Shown here piece by piece: positions 32,258 to 43,074 of a DNA stretch of 64,000 bases. The position numbers and the translations under genes were made by a program. The notes beneath the pieces are model-generated. The model ran no database searches and was not told the origin of the DNA. It saw only the letters and a program-made list of their open reading frames with translations. The DNA is from Sanderia malayensis (lineage: Eukaryota > Cnidaria > Scyphozoa > Semaeostomeae > Pelagiidae): NCBI GenBank assembly GCA_013076295.1, contig RQOL01000699.1:5642001-5706000 (forward strand). Reading direction: 5' to 3'. Position 1 is the first letter of the stretch. The number at the start of each line of letters is the position of its first letter.

Positions 32258-34053
32258 AGACAACCCTTGGATGGGTTCTGTCAGGCCCACTTAGCGGTAA
32301 GTGTTCAAATTATAATGAGGATGTTGACACCTTTAATTCCAATATTGTTTCAGTTGAACACAATGAAGAAAGGAAATTGGGGCTAGAAGTGCATAAGCTG
32401 TGGGACTTGGATACTTTGGGAATACGACCTCAGAATGAGGTACATGAAAAGGTTATTGATAACATTTCCTTCACAGGTGGCAGATATTCGGTTGGCCTTC
32501 CATGGAAGGCAGGACACAGACCTTTACCTTCTAATTATCTCAACAGCTTAGCTAGGTTAAACAGCCAGATGAAAAGATTGGAGAAGGAGACAGGGGTTCT
32601 TGAGAAATACAACGGTATTATTATGGAACAGTTGCAGATGGGCATAATTGAAATGGTACCAGAACTGGACATGGCTGAGCAGGTTCACTACCTGTCTCAC
32701 ACTACTGTCATAAGGGATGAAGCTGAGACCACAAAAGTGCGTATAGTTTATGATGCTTCCTGCAGAGACAGGAAATTTGGAGTCTCTCTGAATGATTGCC
32801 TTCATGCGGGTCTTCCCCTTACCCCTCTGATTTTTGACATCTTACTCAGGTTTCAAGAAGGTAAGGTTGCTTTGGTAGGAGATATTGAGAAGGCTTTTCT
32901 CAATATAGAAATTGACTCAGAAGATAGAGATTGTCTGAGATTTCTTTGGTTTGACAATGTGATGGCTGATAAGCCGAAAATAGTCACATACCGTTTTAAC
33001 CGAGTTGTATTTGGTGTCAATTCTTCCCCTTTCTTTTGAACGCTGTATTGAAATATCACATTGAAACATTCAAGCAGTTAGATCCCCTGTTTGTGCAGCA
33101 AGTAGCATGGAGTTTCTATGTAGATGATTTTGTGGTAAGTGTCAAGGACTCTGATGTGAGTTTTGCTTTATATGAAAAGGTCAAGAATAGGTTAGACGAG
33201 GGTGGCTTCAAGTTGCGGAAATGGAAAACAAATGATTCAGATTTAAAGAACAGGATAAGTGAAGGAGAAAAGCATGATAATTCAGGTACGGAGGTTACAA
33301 AAAAGCAGTCAGAAGAGTCATATGGAAAGGAAAGCTTTGGTCCAGCGAAAAAGGGAAAAACAAAAGTTTTGGGTCTTAACTGGTACAGTCAGCAAGATTC
33401 CCTAGAATTTGAACTGGCCAAAGTAGCAGTAAGCGATATGCCTCAGGAGGTTACAAAACGGGGTATTTTGAGTAATCTTGCAATGATTTTCGATCCAACA
33501 GGTATTGCTAGCCCTCTCTGTGTGAAAGCAAAGATTATCTTCCAGGAGTTGTGCAAGCAGAATCTTGGATGGGATGATCCAGTTCCAGAGGAACAACAAC
33601 GTAGATGGAAAGCATGGGTGTCTGAATTGAATGAAGTAAAGTCTATAACGATCGCAAGGTTCATGTTCTACGAGGGAGAAGGAGAGATGTTGGATTGTCA
33701 ATCGCATGGGTTTGGAGATGCCAGTCAAAAGACATTGTGCAGCAATTTACTTGGTGTACAAGACCAACTCGGGTATATTTACCAAATTACTATGCTCAAA
33801 AAGTAGAGTATCACCCTTGAAGCAGTTGACTATCCTTAGGTTCGAGCTTTTATCAGCTAAGATCTTAGCGACATTAATGAGCAATGTGAAAAATGCCTTG
33901 AGTGAGCAAGTTACAATTAACAAGGTTAGGTTCTGGCTAGATAGCAAAACTGCACTCTACTGGATCAATGATCAAGGAGAGTGGAAACAGTGGGTGCAGC
34001 TTAGGGTGGCAGAAATACTTCAACAATCTGCGAAGGACCAATGGGACATGTAG
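32200..34053 (+). pseudogene. BEL/Pao reverse transcriptase and RNase H
   Basis: Overlaps the Gag-protease block by a frame change near 32230. It contains TTLGWVLSGPL, GLPWKAGHRPLPSNY, VRIVYDASCRDRKFGVSLNDCL, and the RT motifs ALVGDIEKAFLNI (first catalytic Asp) and YVDDFVVS (33118-33141). A frame change at about 33035 lies between these. The RNase H-like part includes HGFGDASQKT (33707) and, after another frame change near 33730, RFWLDSKTALYWINDQ (33930). It would copy element RNA into DNA. Three frame changes block a single product. Confidence 0.9.
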
Positions 34054-35315
34054 CTGGATTGTCCAACCCAGCAGACTTGGGCTCCAGAGGCACAACTGCA
34101 AGTCAACTCGTCCACAGTGAGTTATGGTGGAGAGGACCTGCTTGGCTGATAGAGGGTGAGGAAAGTTGGCCTGCAGAACTAAGGTTGGAAGACACGGCGG
34201 ACATAGCTGTGGAGCGGAAGATAACTGTTGTGGCAGACATGATTGAAGAAGAGGATGAAGGGCCGAGTCAGGTAATAGATGCAAATAAATTGAACAATCT
34301 AAACACACTGCTCAGGGTAACTGCCTTAACATATAGGTTCATTGACAACTTGAAAGCTAAGAAGGCAAAACAGGAAATAAAGGTCAACAACTTGGAAGTG
34401 AATGATAAGAAGAGAGCAGAATTGTACTGGATAAGAGAAGCTCAGAAACAGCTAACTAGGGAGGAGCATTGCAAGAAAACAAAGATTAGTCTAGGAATAG
34501 AAGAGAGAGAGGGAACTCTTAATTGCAGAGGGAGGCTGGAGCATTCGGATTTAGACATAGAAGCGAGGTTTCCGATTATACTGCCAAAGAATCACAAGTT
34601 CACTGATCTAAATGTTGTAAATAGTCACCTCAAGACGCATCACGGAGGTGTGAAGACTACTTTAGCCGAAGTGAGAACAAGGTTGTGGATAGTAAAGGGT
34701 AGGCAGTACGTTAAGAAATTGCTCAGAGGGTGTTTTATTTGCAAGAAATTTGAAGGAAAGGCGTATCGACCTGGCCAGACTTCCGCATTACCCGAGTTTA
34801 GAGTGACACAGGCGTTGCCACTCAGTAGAGAAGGGGTTGATTTCGCTGACCCGTTTTTTGTGAAGCAGACATCAGGTGAAATGTCCAAAGCATATCTTGC
34901 TTTATTCTCTTGCTGCGTAACAAGGGCATTGCATTCGGAGTTGGTATCTGATCTTAACGCTAGCACGTTCATCAATTGCTTAAGACGATTCTGTGCCCGC
35001 AGAGGCACACCACATCTTATTGTTTCAGATAATGCCAAAACCTTCAAGGCCACAGCAAAGTCACTCAAGGAAGTGTCAAAGGAGTCAACGGTACAAGAAT
35101 TTCTACTGTCTAGACGCATTCAGGGGAAGTTCAACTTGGAAAGAAGTCCATGGTGGGGAGGATTTTTTGAGCGAATGGTGCAATCGGTGAAAAGATGCGC
35201 AAGGAAGGTGTTAGGTAACGCTAAATTAACTTTTGATGAACTAAATTCTGTGTTATCAGAGATTGAGAATACTCTTAATTCCAGGCCCTTGACCTACAGC
35301 TACGATGAGATTTAA
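34041..35315 (+). pseudogene. BEL/Pao integrase
   Basis: Open for 424 residues. It starts with the RNase H end (HVAGLSNPADLGSRG), then an H2C2 zinc-binding region (H-x..H..CFICKKFEGK, about 34635-34755). The catalytic DDE core follows: GVDFADPFFVK (first Asp, 34835), LIVSDNAKTF (second Asp, 35020), RSPWWGGFFERMVQS (Glu, 35170) and ENTLNSRPLTY. A TAA at 35313-35315 separates it from its tail domain. The core residues are all present. Confidence 0.9.
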
Positions 35316-35324
35316 GGTCAAGTC

Positions 35325-35900
35325 TTGACACTTTCACACTTGATGTTCGGACATCGATTATACACACTGTCAGAAGGCATTGAGATTGGTGAAAGTGATG
35401 ACGAGGAAGATTACGCCGGTAATTCTAATACGGTAAACAGTCGATTCTTAAATCTTACCAGGGAATTAACGCACTTTTGGAACAGGTGGAGAAAGGAATA
35501 CCTTGTAGACCTACGCGAGAGACATCGACAAAAGAAAAATCAATCGAGTTCAGTGTCGGTAGGTGACATTGTCCTTATCTACGAGGACAATACGAAGAGA
35601 GGATTGTGGACAACAGGAATCGTGGAGGCGTTAATCAAGGGAGCAGATGGAGTGGTAAGAGGGGCGAAGGTTAGAAAACCAGGCAAGGGTAAACCAGACG
35701 TATTGAATCGTCATATTCAGAAGCTTTACCCATTAGAAGTTGAGAGTCGTCAGCGTAATTCGAACGAGAACAGTAGAAGTGTGTCTAGTGATAGAAATCA
35801 GAACGAGTTGCAAGTTCACCAGGATCAGAGCCGCCGACCTACTCGAGCTGCAGCGCGAGACGCGCGCGCTAAGACCCAAGCGATTCTTGACTCCCTTTGA
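35325..35900 (+). pseudogene. Integrase C-terminal DUF5641 region
   Basis: Continuation after one stop codon: LTLSHLMFGHRL, LTHFWNRWRKEYLVDLRERH, VGDIVLIYEDNTKRGLWTTGIV, then LNRHIQKLYPLEV. This is the DUF5641 domain that ends BEL/Pao polyproteins. It ends 16 bp before the 3' LTR with an Arg-rich tail. Confidence 0.9.
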
Positions 35901-35903
35901 GTC

Positions 35904-35915
35904 AAGGAGGGGGAA
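35904..35915 (+). other. Polypurine tract of BEL/Pao element
   Basis: AAGGAGGGGGAA lies immediately before the 3' LTR (TGTGGG..), where plus-strand DNA synthesis is primed. Confidence 0.85.
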
Positions 35916-36276
35916 TGTGGGAAACTCCTTGTGCGCACGCACGGCTAATTGACTCATGGAACTTCTTACTGTGATGACCTTCTACATGATCTAATGACTA
36001 ACCCTTATATTACTAATTATGTTTTGATTGGATAAAATAGAGACATTTGTAACGATCTCATTGGTTTGTAGTTTAGAGAATATTACTCATTTCCTATCAA
36101 GCACGTTGAAATAATTATGAAATTTATGTATTGTTCAGTTGCGTTTTGGAGATAGAAGTGAAATGGACATGAGTGTACACTTTTGAAAAAGCTGAATTCT
36201 ATTGATCGATGTGTTTCTTCTTGCGAAATTTCTGTTCAAGCTAACAACTAGCAAATCGGAGTTAAGTTCTCCGACA
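35916..36276 (+). repeat. 3' LTR of BEL/Pao element (361 bp)
   Basis: TGTGGGAAAC..TCTCCGACA, followed by the target duplication TTTAC. It shares long identical runs with the 5' LTR but lacks the 28-bp duplication and the extra 200 bp. Confidence 0.9.
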
Positions 36277-36281
36277 TTTAC

Positions 36282-37112
36282 ACCCGCCTGAGCCTGACGA
36301 CAGAACAAGTCGTAAGAAAACTTCTCGTTCAACTGGGAAGAAAAAAATTAAGCATCTACACATTTGTGCAACCGAACAAAAAGAAATTGTTGCCCCTATT
36401 GTTAGGTTAATATTGAAAGCTAAGGATGGGATTAAAGCAAGCGTTGTTCCAGAAAAAAGTGGAAAAATAAAGAGACAGCCAATATAGCTTACCACTTGGA
36501 CGTCAACTGTCCATGGATTACTTATCGGCAACGGCTACTGCAGTGACATTACGTCACCAGAAAAACTCGCTTTTTCATTTCAACTCTACAAATATTTTGC
36601 ACCTGGTGTAATAACATATACATGCTTTTAGTCCATAGAGTACGGCACAACAAAGATTCAAAACTACCATGTTGGGCAGCAAAAAGTAAAGAAGTGTCTG
36701 GAAGGGGCGGAGATGCCTTCATCTAGAACTCTAACTTCAACGAACGGAAGGCTAAAAACTCATTTGCAGGGGAACACTGCATTTTTCTGCACTGAGAAAA
36801 CTAAAAGAGGAAAAGAAAAGAAATTGTCAGAAGTACATACACATCTAAATTTTGTTTCATGCCATTTGTAGTACAGTATTCGCTTCAGCTTTTGCTATTT
36901 TGCGTTATTGGCCATCTATAATATTACATTATTGTGCTGAAGTCCTTCAACCGCATGTACATTTGCTGTTATCCATGCTCTGTTTTAAAAAGCAACTTGC
37001 AAGCCACCTGGCCGGAAAATTCCCATTGGTGGATGCGTAATTTGCTTCTCCTTATTTTACAATTTGAACGTGTAACGTTCAGTAGCCAGAGAATTTAACC
37101 AGAAAGACGACG
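36282..37112. other. No gene recognised
   Basis: One open stretch (36293-36487) encodes a basic peptide (ICATEQKEIVAPIVRLILKA..) of unknown origin. The rest shows nothing. Together with the left flank of the BEL element this was one continuous locus before insertion. Confidence 0.35.
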
Positions 37113-37134
37113 TGTTTTTTTTTTTTTTTTTTTT
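37113..37134 (-). other. Poly(A) tail of the Tx1-type LINE
   Basis: A run of 22 T on the plus strand, i.e. poly(A) on the element's sense strand, directly after its 3' untranslated region. Confidence 0.75.
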
Positions 37135-37164
37135 AGTGTGTGCCTCCTGATAAACAGCGAAGTC

Positions 37165-37415
37165 ACCACCACTTCATTTTCTATGCAACTCAACTTACTT
37201 ACAAAGTAAAAAGAAAATGGTTACTTACAAGGACAATTATACGAACAAGATCAATAATGATACATGTATTTAAGAACATACCTACTATTATTATTATATT
37301 TTCCATACTTCATTTTCTATTTAACTCAAGTTGCTTACTTTGTAAAAAGAAAATGACTACTTAGAGTCACAAATACGAACAAGATCAATTGTGATACTAG
37401 TATTTAAGACTACAA
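37165..37415 (-). repeat. Two direct repeats in the LINE 3' untranslated region
   Basis: The block CTTCATTTTCTAT..AACTCAA..AAAAAGAAAATG..ACGAACAAGATCAAT..GATAC occurs at about 37172-37275 and again at 37308-37403, roughly 135 bp apart and about 80 percent alike by eye. Confidence 0.75.
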
Positions 37416-37423
37416 TGTATTTC

Positions 37424-40400
37424 CTAAATACAAAGAATAAGTTCATTTGCCACTACTTTACAAAGTATATTTTTATGAGCTAAAATATCAAAATGACAAG
37501 AAAGCTTTTCCGACGTGAAAGACAAGTTTATCCTATCACGAACTTCTGCCTTGACAGCAAAAACGATGTTATCAGGGCTGCTTGAAAAATTTTCAAACTT
37601 ACGCTTACAACGAAAAGACCAAATAAAATACTTGATCAACTTAAGAAGATGATTTACAAGAGACTTAGATCTGCTTGACACGCTCTGCGGAAGGATATGA
37701 AAAAATATATAGCAAGGCTCCAATAAGAAACAGCCAACTATGGAGATGAAAATGGGAGAGAACACCTTCCACACAGTTTTCGCAATTCGACAATGTAGGA
37801 ATACATGATTGATATCTTCGATCATCCGACAGACATCGCAGTGATCTGATATCCTAAGGCCCCAACTCTTAAGGTAAGATGACGTCTTAAGAACGCGGTG
37901 GAGGATTTTCCATGAGACATCATTTTCGATGCCTGTGGAGATGCCACTCATGGAAGACAACTAAGAAAGATGCCAGCAAATATTTGTTTGCAAACACACT
38001 TCCCAAACAAGCTCGGATGAGGGACGAATATATTGACGCTCGAGCAGGAAACTGTAGGTATCTTTAACAGAAGATGATTGAGAAGAAACTTTGTCAAAGA
38101 TGGGATGCAGGCTTGCAATAAGGGACAGAAGACGATCATAATGTGCTGGACGGTATAATGAATGAGGATGTAAGTTGGAGCGAAGAAAGGTGGCTTCTGC
38201 TGAGTACTTTGTTAGGGACCGGCCAATATAGTATCTAGCGAAAAATACCCACTTAGCATTGTAGTTGGGGTTTATAATGTGTTGAAGAGGTTTCAGATGC
38301 AGGGCTTGAACTTTCGTACAAATATCTGTCACACCAAGGCCGCCTTTGCTGACAGGCTGAAATAGAGACTTACGGCAAACAAGTTCATTTTTGTTGCCCC
38401 AAAGAAAGGAAAAAATCACACGGTTAATCTCTTTACTGTGAGAAGGACAAATATCGAGTATGGAACCAACAAAGACAAGACCAGAAAGAGCGAGTGAATT
38501 TAAAATAAGAACTTTGCCCCGGAGTGATAGATAACGGCTAGACCATGCTGTGAGGCGCGAGTTGAGTTTCGCGATACGTTTGTCCCATGTACATTTTGAA
38601 GCCTGTGGGGAACCAAATTCTATGCCAAGTATTTCAAGATCGCTGCTGGACCAGAGTAGTCTAGAAGGCCTGATTGCGTTCACTTGTTTATTAAACCACC
38701 GCCCCTGAGACTTACCAGGTGAAAAGTTGATCTTGGAGCCAGAGCCACGTTCATATTTGGAAATAGTGTCAAGAACCTCGTCAACGGACGTTTCGTCTCT
38801 TACAAAAATTGTTGTATCGTCAGCATATTGTGATATTTTCAACTGTTCAGGGCAACCGGGAATGTGAAGACCCGTGATACGAGGGTGCTGTCTAACAATG
38901 TTGCCAAGGCACTCAGCGGTCAGACAAAAAAGCAAAGGGGATAGTGGACAACCTTGACGCACCCCACGTTTGAGGAATATTTTTTCGGTTAGGTAACCAT
39001 TGTTGTTCACATTGCAAAACACAGATGCATATAAGGTAGAAATGAAGCCGCGAAACACTGGACCGAAGTTCAGTTTTGTCAGGACAAGAGACATGAAATC
39101 CCAACTTACGCGGTCGAAAGCTTTTTCTTGGTCGATTTTGATTAATGCAAGAGGCAACTTTTTCTGTTCAATATAGGACAAAGAGTCACGAATTAGTAAT
39201 AAATTCTCAAAAATTGACCTTTGAGGGACCGAACAGGTTTGGTCAGCGTGCATAACATAGTGCAGAACTTGCTTTAGGCGAAGAGTAAGGGACTTTGACG
39301 CTATCTTGTAGTCAACATTCAAAAGTGAAATAGGACGCCAGTTTTTTAAATCTGTTGCATCTCCCTTTTTGAAAAGAAGAGAAATTATGGCTTGTCTCAT
39401 GGACTCTGACAGGAGATTTTTGGAAAAACAAAAGTTGAACACATCCACAAGATGAGATGATAAACGATCCCAGAAATGTACATAAAATTCTGCTGGGAAA
39501 CCGTCTGAGCCAGGGGATTTCCCGGGCTTCATGGCTTTTAAAGCACTCGTACATTCTTCACTAGAAATAGGGACTTCTAGGGTGTCCCTCACATCATCTG
39601 GCAAGGACAGACAAATCGAATCAAGAAGGAACCTTTGACAACCATCATCGGTTTCATCAGATGAAAACAGGTCCGAGTAAAATGAGGAAATATGCTTGAG
39701 TATCTCTGCTGGCTCTGTAACAATAGATCCATCCCTAGAGCTCAGGGATGATATGACCTTCCTTTGTTGTCTTTTGTTTTCCAGAGAGAAAAAGTAACGC
39801 GAGGACTTTTCGAATTCTGAAAAATACAATTCTTTTGAACGAATTCTGGCACCAGATATTCGAATAATATCTAAATCGTAAAGACGCTTCTTGGCAGTTT
39901 GTAAAAGATTTTTATCACCTGAAGACGTAGACGAAAGGGATTGAATTTGGGTTTCAAGCTGCTGTCTTTCAAACCGCATTTGCTTGGCAACCTTTTTTGA
40001 GTAAGATATACAGATATGCTTCATTTTCTTTTTACAAATATCCCACCAGGCGTGAAGATTCCCACTGAAATCTGGCTTTCTCGTGATCCAGTGATCAAGA
40101 AAAACATTGACCTTGGACGTAAAAGCTGCATCCGAGAGCAAACGAGTATTAAATTTCCATGTGCCTCGACCCCTTTTTGGAACATTAGGAGGGGTGAAGG
40201 AGAAAACAGGACCGTCGTGATCAGAGAGTGGAAAACACATGATGCTAGAGGAAATACAGTTAGATAGTAATGCATCAGAAACATAGAATTTGTCTAGTCG
40301 ACAAGAGACGTTGTTATTGGACCATGTAAAAGATCGAGCTGAAGGATTAAGTGATCTGAAGACATCAGTAAGACCAAAGGAACTATTGATAGCTTGTAGG

Positions 40401-40897
40401 CTATGCAAATCAGAAGAGCCTTGCTGGGTATCACCGCCACACTTGTCGAGAAAGACATCTTCAATACAATTGAAGTCACCCCCAAAAACAGTTGGAACAC
40501 CACCTTTAATAACAGAAAACAAGGATGAAAAAAAAGAGCACCTCTCACCTATTGTGCTTGGAGCATATATATTGACAAGCTGTAACGCTGTCGAGTCAAT
40601 ATCTAACGATAGGTTGATCCAACGACCATTAAGATCGTATGAACTGGAAGATAGCTTGTGGGAAAATTTTTTGTTCAGCAGAACAGCAACACCAGCACTA
40701 TGACTGGAGCCGAACGAAAAAAAGCATTGGCCTTCCCAAATACGAGACAGAGCAACAGTGTCAGCTTTGCATGTAAAATGAGTCTCTTGTATAAATATAA
40801 TGTCAAAATAGAAAGTACCAAGCCAAAAAATCAAATCCTGACACTTATTAAAACTTCTCAAGCCGTGTACATTAAGAGATACAATTTTAATACTCAT
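37424..40897 (-). CDS. LINE ORF2: AP endonuclease, reverse transcriptase, zf-RVT (one stop)
   Basis: ATG at 40897. Residues 1-240 form an AP endonuclease: SLNVHGLRSF, FIQETH, VNIYAPS, VFGGDFNCI, SFTWSNNN and LSDHDGPVF, with all expected catalytic residues. Residues about 480-760 form the reverse transcriptase: LKNWRPISLLNVDYKI, IKIDQEKAFDRVSW (first Asp), RQGCPLSPLLF and the YADD box (SQYADDTTIF). A TAG at 37961-37963 ends the 978-residue frame. The same frame continues without other defects to about 37424 through a zf-RVT domain (WKILHRVLKT..CDVC..HVFLHC). Without that stop it would be about 1157 residues, normal for Tx1-type ORF2. It starts 93 bp after the ORF1 stop. The protein would nick the target and copy LINE RNA. 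The single nonsense change is the only visible lesion. Confidence 0.9.
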
Positions 40898-40990
40898 TTT
40901 ATTGTTCTAAAGGTGATTATTTACGGACAATCCTTTTAGCTGCACATACCTTTTTTTTAGCTTTTGTTTTTGTGTTAGCTCCTCTTGAGA

Positions 40991-42175
40991 CTACAGATTC
41001 TGTTTCGCTTTCTTTTTAAGTACACGCTTTGCTGTATCGTTGCCATCCATTGGTTTTGGAGAACAATCAGACTGGTGAGGCCTAGGAATAGCGCTTGTGT
41101 TGCTAGGGCCGGAGGAAGAACGAGTTAAATACTGGGGTCTCTGAGAATTGCCTTCGTGTTGTTCAGACACAGTTGCTTGTACTATTTGTGAGGTTGACTG
41201 GGAAACCGAAGGCGGACGCTTTGTTGCCGCAGCAACAACATCAGATGTCGAGCTGTCTTCAACATCAGCCACAGGAACATCATCTCCCCAAATTGATGAA
41301 CCCAAAGACTCTTGGGATGGTTGTGAATCATCATTGACAGGCACCTGGGATGGTTGCGAATCATCATTGACAGGCACCACAGGGTCCACTTCACCGATAT
41401 CCTCCTCACACTCCCAATAGTCTCGGCAAGACCGAAGGGAGTGGTTGGGGGAAAAGCAAAGGGGACACATGGGATCCTGGTCGCAGGCATCTTTGTGGTG
41501 GCCAATCTTGCCACAATTATGACATTTATACCGCTGGCAGCCCTGCGCCTCGTGGCCAGCACCATCACATCTGCGACACGTTCTTGGCTGGCCGGCATAT
41601 CGGAACATGATGGAATGAGTTCCAATCTGGATATAACTTGGGACATGCTTTAACAGCAACAGCTGTGCCGTGACGAGACCATTGTAAGTATCAGTCCCTT
41701 GAACTTTGTTTCTTCGAAGCCCAATAACTTCTCCATACTCACTCAAACGTAATCGCAACGCATCCATGTGCATCTCAAACGGTGCATAATAAATGGAGAT
41801 AAAAGTAGTTCTCACGCTCGGATCTGTAAGGTTTAACATAGCGTTATTAACAGTTAAAGAGCCAAGTTCGACAAGGTTTTTCTTGCTAGCAACGGAATCC
41901 AGAGTGACTAGATAGTCTCTGTTTTGCGTTTGCTGTATGCAACGAGTTTTAAATCCTCGAGCACTCAAAACATCCAAGATATCCTTATTTCCAACAGAAA
42001 CTTGACTTGCGCGAACAAGTATTGTCGTTGGCCTCCTGCCAGTGTCTTTCAACATACCACTTCTTTCCAATACGCTGATAGCTTCATCTCGACCATCCAC
42101 ATCATCATCGAGGCGTCGTTGATCCACAGCTCTTGCCGCTGCTCTACTGTAAGAGAGACGGGTCATCTTCGACAT
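40991..42175 (-). CDS. LINE ORF1: RNA-binding protein with three zinc knuckles
   Basis: Chosen start is the ATG at 42175 (MSKMTRLSYS); the frame stays open upstream to about 42253 but without a better ATG. Residues about 50-190 form a mixed alpha/beta region (TTILVRASQV.., SVRTTFISIYYAPFEMHMDALRLRLSEYGEV) that looks like the RRM-like fold of LINE ORF1 proteins. Three CCHC-type knuckles follow (CRRCDGAGHEAQGC, CHNCGKIGHHKDAC, CPLCFSPNHSLRSC). The tail is low-complexity and Ser-rich, contains a duplicated VPVNDDSQPSQ unit, and has a Lys-rich end. It would coat element RNA and chaperone it to the target. The frame is intact over 394 residues. Confidence 0.9.
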   Translation of the reverse strand: MSKMTRLSYSRAAARAVDQRRLDDDVDGRDEAISVLERSGMLKDTGRRPTTILVRASQVSVGNKDILDVLSARGFKTRCIQQTQNRDYLVTLDSVASKKNLVELGSLTVNNAMLNLTDPSVRTTFISIYYAPFEMHMDALRLRLSEYGEVIGLRRNKVQGTDTYNGLVTAQLLLLKHVPSYIQIGTHSIMFRYAGQPRTCRRCDGAGHEAQGCQRYKCHNCGKIGHHKDACDQDPMCPLCFSPNHSLRSCRDYWECEEDIGEVDPVVPVNDDSQPSQVPVNDDSQPSQESLGSSIWGDDVPVADVEDSSTSDVVAAATKRPPSVSQSTSQIVQATVSEQHEGNSQRPQYLTRSSSGPSNTSAIPRPHQSDCSPKPMDGNDTAKRVLKKKAKQNL

Positions 42176-42247
42176 CTTGATTGAAACTTCCAATAAAATT
42201 ACCTCAAACGAGATAGAGCTGGACTCTATCACAACAATTTCTCTCTC

Positions 42248-42287
42248 TATCACTTGATCTTAGCCAAAAGGCTAAAATCAAGTGATA
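42248..42287 (-). ncRNA. U2 snRNA stem-I fragment forming a near-perfect hairpin
   Basis: On the minus strand a 22-nt run (42272-42251), including GGCTAAGATCAAGTG, equals nucleotides about 12-33 of the highly conserved U2 snRNA 5' end. The upstream arm is not U2-like but is the complement of the U2 part (18-bp stem, one mismatch, loop TTTT), so the whole forms a perfected version of U2 stem I. It lies just upstream of LINE ORF1 in sense orientation. This is a fragment, not a complete U2 gene. Confidence 0.6.
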
Positions 42288-42290
42288 GAT

Positions 42291-43040
42291 CGATCGATAG
42301 GATCGATCCCAAAGGAAAAGAAAATTAGAAAAAAAGTGAAAAATTAAAGAAGGGGTGCACCCAGAGGGGCAGGCGGATATATTTGCAGAAGGTGGAATCA
42401 TATTACATTACCTTTGCCTTGAGATAAAAGACACCATTATTGTCTTAAATTCTACCAGCAACTTATGCGTGTTTTTCTTTTTTGTAGTTGTGCAATTGCA
42501 ACACATGAAATGTTTGGACACGAGAGTCCAAAGCTTCATGGAAGCCACCTTCGTGGAGCGAAGAAGTTATATTGAAAAGAAGGACTCAAAGGCCCCCACA
42601 ATTGTGGACATTTTGCAAAAATTTCATGTTTTGGCGAAGCAGGCAGAAATGAGTTTACCATTGATAATTTCTTACATAAATAAATGAAAGCTTGACTATA
42701 GAACGCTTCTACGAAAGATTTTGATGTTATTCACAGATGGATGGAGCTTAGGATGATGTTTTTCCCCATCCACCAAGACCAGCAAAAGCTCTAGACTTGC
42801 GGAAGCGAAACATACTCGCTTGTGCGCGCGCATCACGAGTCAAAAATGCACTTCATATTTTGTATTTTTTTGCCACCATGACAATTATTTCTGATCTTCC
42901 TATATTCTAAACAATACTGGCATAATTTACTTTGCTAATAACTTATACTAATCGTTATTTGAGAAAAATTGGTAAATGTTTTAATTAAAACATGTGGGTT
43001 CAAGTTTCTCAAATTTCAATATTCGTTTTTCACCAGATTA
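42291..43040. other. No gene recognised; one exon-like stretch
   Basis: 42487-42687 (plus) is open after an acceptor-like TTTTTTGTAG and encodes MKCLDTRVQSFMEATFVERR and a Lys-rich helix; I do not recognise it. GGGTGCACCC at 42353-42362 equals the last bases of U2 snRNA, possibly by chance. The rest is AT-rich. Confidence 0.3.
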
Positions 43041-43044
43041 CTTC

Positions 43045-43054
43045 TTTATTTATT
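43045..43054 (-). terminator. Overlapping AATAAA poly(A) signals
   Basis: Two AATAAA hexamers on the minus strand (43050-43045 and 43054-43049) lie 20-30 bases after the stop of the 1169-residue gene. Confidence 0.6.
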
Positions 43055-43074
43055 TTTTGCTCCATTTTGCTTAT

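Larger units (their letters stand above)
29793..36276 (+). mobile_element. BEL/Pao LTR retrotransposon, nearly full length
   Basis: A 6484-bp element with two LTRs starting TGTGGGAAA and ending TCTCCGACA. It is flanked by a perfect 5-bp duplication TTTAC (29788-29792 and 36277-36281). Between the LTRs lie, in order, a primer-site candidate, Gag (DUF1759-like), zinc knuckles, aspartic protease (DUF1758), reverse transcriptase, RNase H, integrase with DUF5641 tail, and a polypurine tract. This is the BEL/Pao order. A handful of stops and single-base frame changes inactivate it, so it is a young but dead copy. Confidence 0.95.
37113..42290 (-). mobile_element. Tx1-type LINE (L1 superfamily), nearly full length
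   Basis: Read on the minus strand: a U2-snRNA-like hairpin (42287-42248), ORF1 with zinc knuckles (42175-40991), ORF2 with AP endonuclease, reverse transcriptase and zf-RVT (40897-37424), a 3' untranslated region with two related repeats, and a poly(A) tail (poly-T 37113-37134 on the plus strand). ORF1 is intact and ORF2 has one stop. The match to U2 snRNA near its head suggests kinship to the Keno family, Tx1-clade elements known to insert in U2 snRNA genes. The 5' limit is uncertain between about 42290 and 42372. Confidence 0.85.

Noticed and set aside
38913..39554. Other-frame ORFs inside the LINE reverse transcriptase
   Set aside because: They lie within ORF2 in a different frame and have no motif of their own.
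42353..42362. GGGTGCACCC as the 3' end of a U2 snRNA gene
   Set aside because: Only 9-10 bases, palindromic, and none of the rest of U2 is present; mentioned only as a possible hint.
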